DNA from: Flavobacteriaceae bacterium
Lineage (GTDB): Bacteria; Bacteroidota; Bacteroidia; Flavobacteriales; Flavobacteriaceae
Direction: 5' to 3'
Length of the DNA stretch: 64,000 bases
Assembly: GCA_004762155.1 (NCBI GenBank)
Contig: SIHP01000002.1
Location: forward strand, 62,001 to 126,000
The notes below the pieces were generated by a model, which did no database searches, was not told the DNA's origin, and saw only the letters and a program-made list of their open reading frames with translations. The first letter of the stretch is position 1, and the number at the start of each line of letters is the position of its first letter. The translations under genes and the position numbers were made by a program. This document shows, piece after piece, positions 46,927-55,587 of this stretch.

Positions 46927-47385
46927 ATGGAAATTAAACAGCTAATATTAATTTTTGTAAAAATCACATGTGTAATCATTGTATTATTTATAGGGATGAT
47001 GGCTTTTTACTGGAGAAGTGATGTTTCAAATCAAGAATCATATAAGCAGTTTCTTAACACCCCTTTAATTATACAACAACCTTCTGCAATAACAGAAAGA
47101 CCAACAGGATATCGGTTTAAAAAACACAATGTATCTGATTTTTATCCTGAACAATACGAAGCAGAATTGACTAAAAAAATTTACACTATTGGTGATAAAA
47201 TTCAATTTCATGCTGCTAAATCTTATTATAGCCTGCATGTAAGTACCACTTACTATTTAATAGGAAGAGATACTTTAAAATCTGGAGAAGTTGTTGAGTT
47301 TGAATATTATCTTAGTAATGGCTTACCAAGAGCATGGGAAACAATGGATGATTACTTAAAACGAAAAAAAGTACAAGAGTATTAA
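46927..47385 (+). CDS. Small membrane-anchored protein of the arsenosugar cluster
   Basis: A 152-residue protein with one N-terminal membrane helix (LILIFVKITCVIIVLFIGMMAF) and an extracytoplasmic domain rich in Tyr, Thr and Lys. No motif is recognised. It starts 17 bases after arsS and 21 bases before the rhodanese gene in a tight same-strand run, so it should belong to the same transcript. Confidence 0.7.
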   Translation: MEIKQLILIFVKITCVIIVLFIGMMAFYWRSDVSNQESYKQFLNTPLIIQQPSAITERPTGYRFKKHNVSDFYPEQYEAELTKKIYTIGDKIQFHAAKSYYSLHVSTTYYLIGRDTLKSGEVVEFEYYLSNGLPRAWETMDDYLKRKKVQEY

Positions 47386-47406
47386 TTCTAAAATAAAACA
47401 TCAGAA

Positions 47407-47898
47407 ATGAAAAAAGCTATTCTCTTATTAATATTTATATCATGTAATCTATTTTCTCAATCTGATTTAAATCAATTGCTGAAAAAACACAATCAAGAAA
47501 CGATTCCATATATATCTGTAGATAGTTTACAAAAAATATCTAACGACGTTATTTTATTAGATGCAAGAGAAGAAAAAGAATTTCAAACAAGTCATTTAAA
47601 GAATGCTTTGTATGTTGGTTATGAAAAATTTAAACTAAAAAAAACAATTAAAAACCTACCTAATAAAGATGCTAAAATTGTAGTGTATTGCTCGTTAGGT
47701 GTACGATCTGAAGATGTTGCAGAAAAGCTTAAAAAAGCTGGTTATACAAACGTTTTGAATTTATATGGTGGTATTTTCGAATGGAAAAACAACAACAATA
47801 AAGTTTTTAATTCTTACGAGAAAGAAACCGAAAAAGTACATACTTGCACACAAGAATGGAGCAAATGGTTAGTTAAAGGAGAAAAAATATATGAGTAA
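47407..47898 (+). CDS. Secreted rhodanese-like protein
   Basis: A 163-residue protein with a signal peptide (about 1-18). The rhodanese fold has ILLDAREEKEFQTSHLKNALYVGY and the active loop VVYCSLGVRSED with Cys95. Rhodanese domains carry sulfane sulfur, and related ones act as arsenate reductases; a sulfur-transfer or thioarsenical role is inferred from the context. It overlaps the glycosyltransferase gene by eight bases. Confidence 0.85.
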   Translation: MKKAILLLIFISCNLFSQSDLNQLLKKHNQETIPYISVDSLQKISNDVILLDAREEKEFQTSHLKNALYVGYEKFKLKKTIKNLPNKDAKIVVYCSLGVRSEDVAEKLKKAGYTNVLNLYGGIFEWKNNNNKVFNSYEKETEKVHTCTQEWSKWLVKGEKIYE

Positions 47899-48490
47899 AA
47901 ACTTAGTATTAATTTTTACTAGAAATCCTGAATTAGGAAAAGTAAAAACAAGATTAGCAAAAACTATAGGAGATCAAAAAGCACTTGAAATCTATACCTT
48001 ATTACTTCAAAAAACAAAAGATACTACTCAAAATTTAACTTGTGATAAAGCTGTTTATTATTCTGTAAAAATTAGAGAAAACGATATTTGGAACGAAAAC
48101 ACTTATCAAAAACACCAGCAAAATGGCGAAGATTTAGGTATTCGAATGGAAAATGCTTTTATAAATGCATTTAACACTGGTTATGAAAAAGTGATTATTA
48201 TTGGAAGTGATTTATTTGACTTAACACCTAAACATATTAATGATGCTTTTGAAAAGCTAAACACAAATGATGTTGTAATTGGTCCAGCTGAAGATGGTGG
48301 TTATTATTTATTAGGAATGAAAAAAATTCATCCTTCAATATTTAAAAACAAAAAATGGGGAACTTCAACTGTAAGAAAAGATACCTTAAACGACCTAAAA
48401 AACAATAAAATTACTCTTTTAGAAGAATTAAATGACATAGATGTGTATGATGATCTAAAAAAACACGACTCATTGTTAAAAATCATTTAA
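47891..48490 (+). CDS. TIGR04282-type arsenosugar-associated glycosyltransferase
   Basis: A 199-residue nucleotide-diphospho-sugar transferase-like protein. LVLIFTRNPELGKVKTRLAKTIGDQKALEIY is the start typical of the family, IIIGSDLFDLTPKHINDAF holds the likely DxD-like site, and VIGPAEDGGYYLLGMKK is its other hallmark. It overlaps the rhodanese gene and is two bases from the next gene. It probably attaches a sugar or aglycone to the arsenical; the acceptor is not established. Confidence 0.88.
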   Translation: MSKNLVLIFTRNPELGKVKTRLAKTIGDQKALEIYTLLLQKTKDTTQNLTCDKAVYYSVKIRENDIWNENTYQKHQQNGEDLGIRMENAFINAFNTGYEKVIIIGSDLFDLTPKHINDAFEKLNTNDVVIGPAEDGGYYLLGMKKIHPSIFKNKKWGTSTVRKDTLNDLKNNKITLLEELNDIDVYDDLKKHDSLLKII

Positions 48491-48492
48491 TC

Positions 48493-49239
48493 ATGTACAA
48501 AAACTACACTACTAAAAAAGCAACATTCTTTACTGCTTTCATTATTTTAATTTCGTTAAACACGTATAGTCAATGCACCGAAAACGGTACTAATTTTGGA
48601 AACAACACCGCAACACCTAGTTATAATATCTCAGGTGATGTTTCCGTAACTTTAAATACAAACAATACTGTTACATTAAATTTAGCTAGTAATTTTAGTA
48701 CTGCTTCTGGCCCAGATGTAAGAGTATACTTAATCGATTCAAATGGAATGTCTGATGCAGAAGTTAATGCTGAAGTACATAACAATTCTGTCAACGGAAT
48801 AAGTGCTTTTAATAATATTCCTTTAGGTGAAGTAAGTGCTAATGGTATGCAATCTTTTACTGTTGCTATTCCAGAAAACACAGATATTTCTTCTTATGAC
48901 AAAATATTGTTTTATTGTTTACAATTCAATCAATTTTGGGATGTAGGCTCTTTCTCTTCTTTTACATCAAGCTCTTGTAGTGTTTTAAGTATTGAAGAAA
49001 ACACACTTAGTAGAGTTGGTGTATTTCCAAATCCTGCGACAACTAGTATTCAATTAGCAAACATTGATTCTGCCAATACAGAAATTCGTATTTTTGATTT
49101 CTCTGGAAAAAAAGTATTTCAACAATTAAAAGGAAATACTCAAAACACCATTGATATTTCTAATTTTAAAAAAGGATTTTATGTAGTATCAATTACAGAA
49201 AACAACAAAAAGCTTTCTAAAAAATTGGTCATACAGTAA
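48493..49239 (+). CDS. DM13-domain protein with T9SS type A sorting domain
   Basis: A 248-residue protein. Signal peptide (about 1-27), a DM13-like beta domain (about 30-160) with GDVSVTLNTNNTVTLNLASNF, GPDVRVYLID and YDKILFYCLQFNQFWDVG, then a C-terminal sorting domain from about residue 175: RVGVFPNPATTSIQL and KKGFYVVSITENNKKLSKKLVI. It should cross the outer membrane through T9SS and be attached to the surface. DM13 domains are suspected redox modules. Its presence inside the arsenosugar operon is notable. Confidence 0.85.
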   Translation: MYKNYTTKKATFFTAFIILISLNTYSQCTENGTNFGNNTATPSYNISGDVSVTLNTNNTVTLNLASNFSTASGPDVRVYLIDSNGMSDAEVNAEVHNNSVNGISAFNNIPLGEVSANGMQSFTVAIPENTDISSYDKILFYCLQFNQFWDVGSFSSFTSSSCSVLSIEENTLSRVGVFPNPATTSIQLANIDSANTEIRIFDFSGKKVFQQLKGNTQNTIDISNFKKGFYVVSITENNKKLSKKLVIQ

Positions 49240-49247
49240 GTAACAAT

Positions 49248-50063
49248 ATGAAAAAACGAACATTACAAGAAACTATAGACTTTTTAAAGTTAAACGGAAT
49301 TACAAATCCATCAATAGGAATTGTTTTAGGTACAGGTTTAGGTAAACTGGTAAATGAAATAACTATTGAAAAAGAAATTCCATATGCAGATATTCCTAAT
49401 TTTCCGCAAGCAACTGTAGAGTTTCATTCTGGTAAATTAATTTACGGAGAATTATCTGGTAAAAAAGTACTTGTAATGTCTGGGCGTTTTCATTTATACG
49501 AAGGTTACACTCCTTGGGAAGTTACATACGGAATTAGAACCATGCATGGTTTAGGTATTCAAAATTTATTAATTTCAAATGCCTCAGGTGCTATTAACCT
49601 AAACTATAAAAAAGGAGAATTAATGTTAATTGACGATCATATTAACTTACAAGGAAGTTCTCCCCTAGCCTTTAATGGCTGTAAAGATTTTGGAAATATT
49701 TTTGCAGATATGCTTGAGCCTTATTCTAAAAAATTAAATAATTTACTGAAAAATATTGCTCAAAAAAACAACATAACGCTACACGAAGGTGTTTATGCAA
49801 GTGTTTTAGGACCACAATTAGAAACCAGAGCAGAATATAGAATGTTACAAATTTTAGAAACTGACGCTGTTGGTATGAGTACTGTACCCGAAGTTATTGT
49901 TGCTAAACAGTTAAACATTCCTTGTTGTGCAATTTCTGTGTTAACAGACGAATGCGACCCTAAAAACTTGCAACCTGTAGATATTACTGATATTATTGCT
50001 GTTGCTGGTAAAGCTGAACCAAAATTAGTAACACTTTTTAACGAATTAATAGCAGAACTATAA
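49248..50063 (+). CDS. Purine nucleoside phosphorylase I
   Basis: A 271-residue trimeric-type PNP. VLGTGLGKL holds the phosphate-binding loop, FPQATVEFHSGKLIYGEL and VMSGRFHLYEGYTPWEVTYGIR follow, then NASGAIN and MSTVPEVIVAKQL near the base site. It splits purine nucleosides with phosphate. In this context it may remove adenine from the deoxyadenosyl-arsenical made by ArsS, a role proposed for the cluster that is only inferred here. It overlaps the DoxX gene by one base (TAATG). Confidence 0.92.
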   Translation: MKKRTLQETIDFLKLNGITNPSIGIVLGTGLGKLVNEITIEKEIPYADIPNFPQATVEFHSGKLIYGELSGKKVLVMSGRFHLYEGYTPWEVTYGIRTMHGLGIQNLLISNASGAINLNYKKGELMLIDDHINLQGSSPLAFNGCKDFGNIFADMLEPYSKKLNNLLKNIAQKNNITLHEGVYASVLGPQLETRAEYRMLQILETDAVGMSTVPEVIVAKQLNIPCCAISVLTDECDPKNLQPVDITDIIAVAGKAEPKLVTLFNELIAEL

Positions 50064-50476
50064 TGCAAAACAAACAAATAGCAATTTTAACCATGAGATT
50101 AATCCTTGGTTTTATTTTCTTTTTCCAAGGTTTTGGAAAGATTTTTAAATTTGGACTAAATGCCGTTTACAATAACTTTTTTTTAAAAAACTATAGTGAA
50201 TTACTTCCTGATTTTTTACTGTTATTTTCTGCTTACTACACTTCTATTATAGAATTGGTCGGTGGGCTTTTATTAATCATTGGCTTTAAAAGAGACTATG
50301 CCTTATACGCATTAGCATCTGTATTGATTATTGTAACTTTTGGTCATGGTTTAAAAGATCCTATTTGGGATTTATCCGATGTGATGTACAGAGCAATACT
50401 TTTAGTTGGCTTATTATTACTACCTAAAGAACTTGATAAATATTCTATAGATTTTTTAATAAAGAAAAACAAATAA
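50063..50476 (+). CDS. DoxX-family membrane protein
   Basis: A 137-residue protein with four membrane helices: LRLILGFIFFFQGFGKIFKFG is read as MRLILGFIFFFQGFGKI at the start, then SIIELVGGLLLIIGFKRDYALY and VMYRAILLVGLLLLPKE. This is the DoxX pattern (often MauE/SURF4-like). It may take part in membrane redox or quinone-linked steps. It begins within the PNP stop codon and ends six bases before arsM. Confidence 0.85.
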   Translation: MQNKQIAILTMRLILGFIFFFQGFGKIFKFGLNAVYNNFFLKNYSELLPDFLLLFSAYYTSIIELVGGLLLIIGFKRDYALYALASVLIIVTFGHGLKDPIWDLSDVMYRAILLVGLLLLPKELDKYSIDFLIKKNK

Positions 50477-50481
50477 TTAGA

Positions 50482-51450
50482 ATGAGTTATTTAGATACTA
50501 CCCACAATGTATATAAAGAAGCTGCATTAACGCCAGATATTGGTTTATGTTGTACAACAAATCCTATTTGGGAATTACCTGGATTAAAAATTCCAAAAAT
50601 AATGCAAGAAATGAACTACGGTTGTGGTTCTACAGTTCACGCACGTGATTTAACCAATAATCCTAAAATGTTATACGTTGGTGTTGGTGGCGGAATGGAA
50701 CTATTACAATTTGCTTACTTTAATAGAAATAAAGGTGGTGTAATTGGTTTAGATGTTGTTGATGAAATGTTAGAAGCATCAGCTAAAAACTTTAAAGTTG
50801 CCGAAGAACAAAACGAGTGGTTTAAAAGTGATTTTGTTGATTTACGTAAAGGTGATGCTATGGACTTACCAGTAGAAAGTAATTCTATTGATGTTGCTGC
50901 TCAAAACTGTTTATTCAATATTTTTAAATCGGATGATTTAAAGAAAGCTATTGCAGAAATGTATCGTGTTTTAAAACCTCACGGCCGTTTGGTAATGAGT
51001 GATCCTACGTGTGAACAAGAAATGAACGACGAATTACGTAACGACGATCGTTTACGTGCTTTATGTTTAAGCGGAAGTTTAACAATTGCTGATTATGTAA
51101 AAGCGTTAACTGATGCAGGTTTTGGAACTATAGAAATTAGAGCTAGAAAACCTTATCGTATTTTAGACCCTAAAAATTATCCTACTGACGAGTTGATTTA
51201 TATAGAATCTATTGAAGTTGCTGCAATTAAAGATCCAATGCCAGCAGATGGACCTTGTATTTTTACAGGAAAAGCTGCCATTTATTACGGTGATGAAGAT
51301 TATTTTGATGACGGCTTAGGACATACTTTATTAAAAAATCAACCTTTAGCTATTTGCGATAAAACAGCCGCAGCTTTACAAGCTTTAGGAAGAGATGATA
51401 TTTTCTTTTCAGAATCTACTTTCCATTACGATGGTGGTGGATGCTGTTAA
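50482..51450 (+). CDS. arsM: Arsenite methyltransferase ArsM of the arsenosugar type
   Basis: A 322-residue SAM-dependent methyltransferase. The SAM site is LYVGVGGGMELLQF, followed by IGLDVVDEMLEAS and GDAMDLPVESNSIDVAAQN. Candidate arsenic thiols are Cys23-Cys24 (IGLCCTTN), the Cys in MNYGCGST, Cys in SDPTCEQE and the final GGGCC. It methylates arsenite to methyl- and dimethylarsenicals, the substrates for ArsS. The last gene of the cluster; a hairpin follows. A decayed copy of its 3' end lies at 55141-55302. Confidence 0.92.
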   Translation: MSYLDTTHNVYKEAALTPDIGLCCTTNPIWELPGLKIPKIMQEMNYGCGSTVHARDLTNNPKMLYVGVGGGMELLQFAYFNRNKGGVIGLDVVDEMLEASAKNFKVAEEQNEWFKSDFVDLRKGDAMDLPVESNSIDVAAQNCLFNIFKSDDLKKAIAEMYRVLKPHGRLVMSDPTCEQEMNDELRNDDRLRALCLSGSLTIADYVKALTDAGFGTIEIRARKPYRILDPKNYPTDELIYIESIEVAAIKDPMPADGPCIFTGKAAIYYGDEDYFDDGLGHTLLKNQPLAICDKTAAALQALGRDDIFFSESTFHYDGGGCC

Positions 51451-51492
51451 TTTTTGATTTAGCAAAAAACAACTTATTGAAATCAAATAGAT

Positions 51493-51530
51493 ATCGAGAT
51501 ACATTTTATTAATGTATCTCGATGTTTTAC
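51493..51530 (+). terminator. Terminator of the arsenosugar operon
   Basis: Thirteen-base arms ATCGAGATACATT (51493-51505) and AATGTATCTCGAT (51511-51523), then a T-rich tail. The rest of the 370-base gap to 51821 holds no gene. Confidence 0.85.
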
Positions 51531-51748
51531 TTTTAAACATAGGCTACTAGGAATCAAACTATTGATTATCTATCACTAAACATCAATATAATCTACTATA
51601 AAATCCGAAGTTAATTTATTCTTAAAATAATATTAATTATAATTAAAATACTCGGTATAATATTCAAAAAAACAAACAGGAAAGAGTTTCACATTAAGAC
51701 TACAACCAAAAAGAAATCTTAAGCTTAACCTAGTAAAAAACACCATTT

Positions 51749-51756
51749 TATTTTTG
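51749..51756 (+). promoter_or_regulatory. Promoter -7 element of the sortilin/BNR gene
   Basis: TATTTTTG fits TAnnTTTG and lies 65 bases before the start codon at 51821. No TTTG is present at the usual distance upstream. Confidence 0.5.
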
Positions 51757-51820
51757 TAGGTTTAATCAATCTAATTTATTTAATAGAAACTTAACTTATT
51801 AACTAACACAAATCTCTAAA

Positions 51821-54800
51821 ATGAAAACCTTTATCAAGCTTAACTTAGCTTTATTTTGTTATTCAATATTTTTTATAACTTTTAATTTAAGCGCACAAAA
51901 AAAAAATAAAAATCCTTTAAACGGATTAAAATTTAGAAATATTGGCCCTGCTATGACTTCTGGTAGAATTGCTGATATAGCTATTCATCCAAAAAACGAA
52001 AATATTTGGTACGTTGCTGTCGGTTCTGGCGGTATTTGGAAAACCACAAACTCTGGTACTACATGGAAAGCAATCTTTGAAAAACAAAAAGTATACTCAA
52101 TGGGTTGTATAACTATTGATCCTAATAATCCGCATACTATTTGGGCTGGAACTGGTGAAAATGTTGGTGGAAGACACGCTGGTTTTGGAGATGGTGTTTA
52201 TGCTAGTTATGATGATGGTAAAACATGGAAAAACATGGGACTGGAAAGTTCTGAGCATATATCAAAAATTATTGTACACCCAACAGATTCTAATATAATC
52301 TGGGTGGCTTCTCAAGGACCACTTTGGAGTAAAGGAGGAGAACGTGGTGTTTACAAAACGATTGATGGTGGAAAAACATGGAAACGTACATTAGGTGATG
52401 CAGAATGGATAGGAGCTACAGATTTATTAATAAATCCTGAAAACCCAGACACTTTATATGCAGCAACCTGGCAAAGACATAGAACCGTTGCTGGTTATTT
52501 GGGTGGAGGTCCTGGTTCAGGACTTCATAAAAGTATTGATGGTGGTGAAACTTGGAAACCTCTAAAAAATGGAATTCCTAAATCAAACCTTGGTAAAATT
52601 GGTTTAGCAATGTCACCTTTTAATCCTGATATTGTTTATGCAGCAATTGAATTAGACTTAAGAAAAGGTGGTTTTTACATGACTACCAATGCTGGTGAAT
52701 CTTGGAGCAAACAATCAGATGCTATTTCTGGCGGTACTGGACCTCATTATTATCAAGAAATAATAGCTTCACCTCATCAAGAAGGAACTATTTATTTTAT
52801 GAATAATAGCGCCTTAGTTTCTAAAGATCATGGGAAAAAATTTACAAGAATGAGTAGATCTAATCAACATAGTGATAGTCATGCTTTGGTTTTTAAAAAA
52901 TCTGATCCTAATTACTTATTAATTGGTACAGATGGTGGTTTATATGAAAGTTTTGATAATACCCAAAGTTGGAAGTATGTAAGAAATCTTCCTATTACCC
53001 AATATTTTAAAATTGCAGTAGACGATGCTTTACCTTTTTATAATGTTTACGGTGGAACACAAGATAACGGATCGCATGGTGGTCCTTCAAGAACAATTAG
53101 TTCTGATGGAATTGCAAGTGCAGATTGGTGGAAAACTTTAGGTGCCGACGGTGCACAAACTGCTACAGAACCTGGGAACCCAGATATTACTTATGGTGAA
53201 TTTCAACAAGGTGCTTTATGGAGAATTGATAGTAAAACCAAAGAAAGTGTATTTATACAACCCCAAGCTAGAGAAGGCGACCCGCATGAGCGTTTTAATT
53301 GGGATGCTCCTATTTTGGTAAGTTCTCATAATCCGAAAAGATTATATTTTGCTTCTCAACGTGTATGGAAATCTGAAAACAGAGGAGATTCTTGGGAACC
53401 AATTTCTAGTGATTTAACCTTAAATCAAAACAGAATGTCTTTTCCTTATTATGGCGCATCGCAAAGTTGGGATAATGCATGGGATGTTTATGCGATGTCT
53501 AACTACAACACTATTACCTCATTATCAGAATCACCAAAACAAGAAGGTTTAATTTATGCAGGAACTGATGATGGTCTTATCCAAGTAACAGAAAATGGAG
53601 GAACTACTTGGGAAAAATTCACATTAAATAATATTAAAGGAGTGCCAGAAACACCTTTTGTTAATGATGTTCGTGCAGATCTTTATGATGCAAATACAGT
53701 TTATGCTGCTTTAGATAATCATAAATATGGTGATTATAAACCTTATATTATTAAGAGTACAAACAAAGGGAAATCTTGGTCTTTAATTAATGGAAATTTA
53801 CCTGAAAAATTATTAATTTGGAGGTTAGTACAAGATCATATAAAAAAGGATTTACTTTTCGCTGCTACTGAATTTGGAGTATACGTTACTGTAAATGGAG
53901 GTGATAACTGGATGAAATTAAAAGCAGGTATGCCAACAATTCCTATTCGAGATATTACCATACAAAGAAGAGAAAATGATTTAGTAGCTGGTTCGTTTGC
54001 AAGAGGTATCTTTATTTTAGATGATATTTCTCCTTTACGAGAATATAGCTCAATTGCAAATTCTAAAGAAACGAAACTATTTCCAATACAACCAGTAGCT
54101 TGGTATAGACAATCAAGCAGAGTTGGTAGCCAAGGTGATGCAGAATGGATAGGTAAAAACCCTGATTTTGGTGCTAATTTCACCTATTTTATGCCAGAAA
54201 AAATTAAATCTAAAAAAGATATTAGAAAAGAAAGTGAAAAGAAAGGGACAGTAAAATTTCCTGCTTGGAATACTTTAGAAGAAGAAATTAGACAAGATAC
54301 TCCATCTATAATGTTAGTTATTAAAAATTCGAATGGAGAAATAGTTAACACTGTAAAAGGAACTAACAAAAAAGGCTTTAATCGTGTTAATTGGAACCTG
54401 AGTTATCCTAATAAAAGAGGAGAACGTTTAGAAGCTCCTAGAAGACGAAGAGGAGCAGGAAGAGTTGGTGTAATGGTTACTCCTGGAGACTACACAGCAA
54501 CTTTAGTAAAACGTATTGATGGCGAAAATATTATTTTACAAGAACCAATGCCTTTTAAAGTATTTCCTTTATTTGAAGGAGCTTTACCTAGAAAATCATC
54601 TGAAGAAGTAAATTCTTTTAGAAAAGCTGTCTTTACTTTTCAACAAGACCTAACAGCAACTAATATTGAATTATCAACAAGCAAAAAAACAGTGGATGCT
54701 ATGTTAAGATCTTTAGATAAAGCAACGATTCCTTCTAATGATTTATATAAGCGTTTAAACACTCTTAAAAACACCTTATTAGATATTGATAAAGAACTTA

Positions 54801-55063
54801 GTGGTGATAAAATTAAAGACATCATCGGAGAACGTTCGAATCCTACAGCTAGCGATGGTAATTCTTTAGTATGGAGAACTTTAGGAAACACCTATGGTCC
54901 TACGGAAGAACATCAAAATTTCTTAAAACGTGTAAAAAGTCAACTTTATAAAGTAAAAGTGCAATTAATTCCAATTATTAACACAACGCTTCCTAAACTA
55001 GAAAGTGATTTGAAAGCAATTGGTGCTCCTTGGGTAGAAGGACGAGGATTAATTAAAAATTAA
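51821..55063 (+). CDS. Large sortilin/VPS10-like protein with BNR/Asp-box repeats
   Basis: A 1080-residue secreted protein with a signal peptide (about 1-25). At least nine Asp-box motifs of the SxDxGxTW type are seen, for example TTNSGTTWK, SYDDGKTWK, TIDGGKTWK, SIDGGETWK, TENGGTTWEK, TVNGGDNWMK. They form a 10-bladed or double propeller as in sortilin N-terminal domains and some glycosidases. The C-terminal 250 residues are a different, partly helical domain with no T9SS signal. Function unknown; annotated in many flavobacteria only as a glycosyl hydrolase. It lies between arsM and its decayed copy. Confidence 0.85.
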   Translation: MKTFIKLNLALFCYSIFFITFNLSAQKKNKNPLNGLKFRNIGPAMTSGRIADIAIHPKNENIWYVAVGSGGIWKTTNSGTTWKAIFEKQKVYSMGCITIDPNNPHTIWAGTGENVGGRHAGFGDGVYASYDDGKTWKNMGLESSEHISKIIVHPTDSNIIWVASQGPLWSKGGERGVYKTIDGGKTWKRTLGDAEWIGATDLLINPENPDTLYAATWQRHRTVAGYLGGGPGSGLHKSIDGGETWKPLKNGIPKSNLGKIGLAMSPFNPDIVYAAIELDLRKGGFYMTTNAGESWSKQSDAISGGTGPHYYQEIIASPHQEGTIYFMNNSALVSKDHGKKFTRMSRSNQHSDSHALVFKKSDPNYLLIGTDGGLYESFDNTQSWKYVRNLPITQYFKIAVDDALPFYNVYGGTQDNGSHGGPSRTISSDGIASADWWKTLGADGAQTATEPGNPDITYGEFQQGALWRIDSKTKESVFIQPQAREGDPHERFNWDAPILVSSHNPKRLYFASQRVWKSENRGDSWEPISSDLTLNQNRMSFPYYGASQSWDNAWDVYAMSNYNTITSLSESPKQEGLIYAGTDDGLIQVTENGGTTWEKFTLNNIKGVPETPFVNDVRADLYDANTVYAALDNHKYGDYKPYIIKSTNKGKSWSLINGNLPEKLLIWRLVQDHIKKDLLFAATEFGVYVTVNGGDNWMKLKAGMPTIPIRDITIQRRENDLVAGSFARGIFILDDISPLREYSSIANSKETKLFPIQPVAWYRQSSRVGSQGDAEWIGKNPDFGANFTYFMPEKIKSKKDIRKESEKKGTVKFPAWNTLEEEIRQDTPSIMLVIKNSNGEIVNTVKGTNKKGFNRVNWNLSYPNKRGERLEAPRRRRGAGRVGVMVTPGDYTATLVKRIDGENIILQEPMPFKVFPLFEGALPRKSSEEVNSFRKAVFTFQQDLTATNIELSTSKKTVDAMLRSLDKATIPSNDLYKRLNTLKNTLLDIDKELSGDKIKDIIGERSNPTASDGNSLVWRTLGNTYGPTEEHQNFLKRVKSQLYKVKVQLIPIINTTLPKLESDLKAIGAPWVEGRGLIKN

Positions 55064-55086
55064 AACAATTATCACATTATTTTACC

Positions 55087-55120
55087 AAAGCCCAAACATA
55101 AAAGTTTGGGCTTTTTCTTT
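55087..55120 (+). terminator. Terminator of the sortilin/BNR gene
   Basis: Arms AAAGCCCAAAC (55087-55097) and GTTTGGGCTTT (55104-55114) followed by T-rich sequence, 24 bases after the stop. Confidence 0.85.
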
Positions 55121-55140
55121 TTTAAAACCTTACAGACGCA

Positions 55141-55302
55141 TAGTAATAAAGATTATTTTGATAACAGTTTAGGACATACTTTATTAAAAACAGGTCTTTG
55201 GCTATTTCCTATAAAACTGCCGCAGCTTTACAAGCTTTAGGAAGAGATGATATTTTCTTTTCTGGATCTGCTTTTCATTACCATGGTTGTAGCTGTTGCT
55301 AA
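55141..55302 (+). pseudogene. Decayed duplicate of the 3' end of arsM
   Basis: This stretch aligns with the last 160 or so bases of arsM: GATTATTTTGAT is shared, the 44 bases at 55219-55262 are identical to arsM 51367-51410, and the end encodes His-Gly-Cys-Ser-Cys-Cys-stop against the Gly-Gly-Gly-Cys-Cys-stop of arsM. A one-base deletion near 55190 breaks the frame, and there is no start. The terminator-like hairpin at about 55327-55363 also resembles the one after arsM, so the copied block is about 230 bases. The remainder of the gap up to 55587 holds no gene. Confidence 0.85.
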
Positions 55303-55587
55303 TTGATATTTAGTGAAATTATTAAAAAAATCGAAACCTACTTTAATAGTATTTCTCGATTTTCTTTGGTCTTAATCTAAAAAACCATACAACTTTTTCT
55401 CTTTTTACTCACAAACAACACGCTGAAAAACAAATATTTAAAATAAAAATAAGTTTCTATTACGGGTTTCCGTACTGTTTATGTATTGGGTTTGTGTAGC
55501 TTTAAGGCTTTAAAATTTATAACGACAATTTGGTTATATAGGTATATAGCGAAAATTAAAAAACTTCTACTAACAGAATAAACTAAT

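Noticed and set aside
53836..54891. Three minus-strand open frames within the sortilin/BNR gene
   Set aside because: Short, overlapping a strong coding region, and without recognisable domains or start signals.
51821..55063. Sortilin/BNR protein as a member of the arsenosugar operon
   Set aside because: A terminator, a 370-base gap and a separate promoter-like box separate it from arsM.
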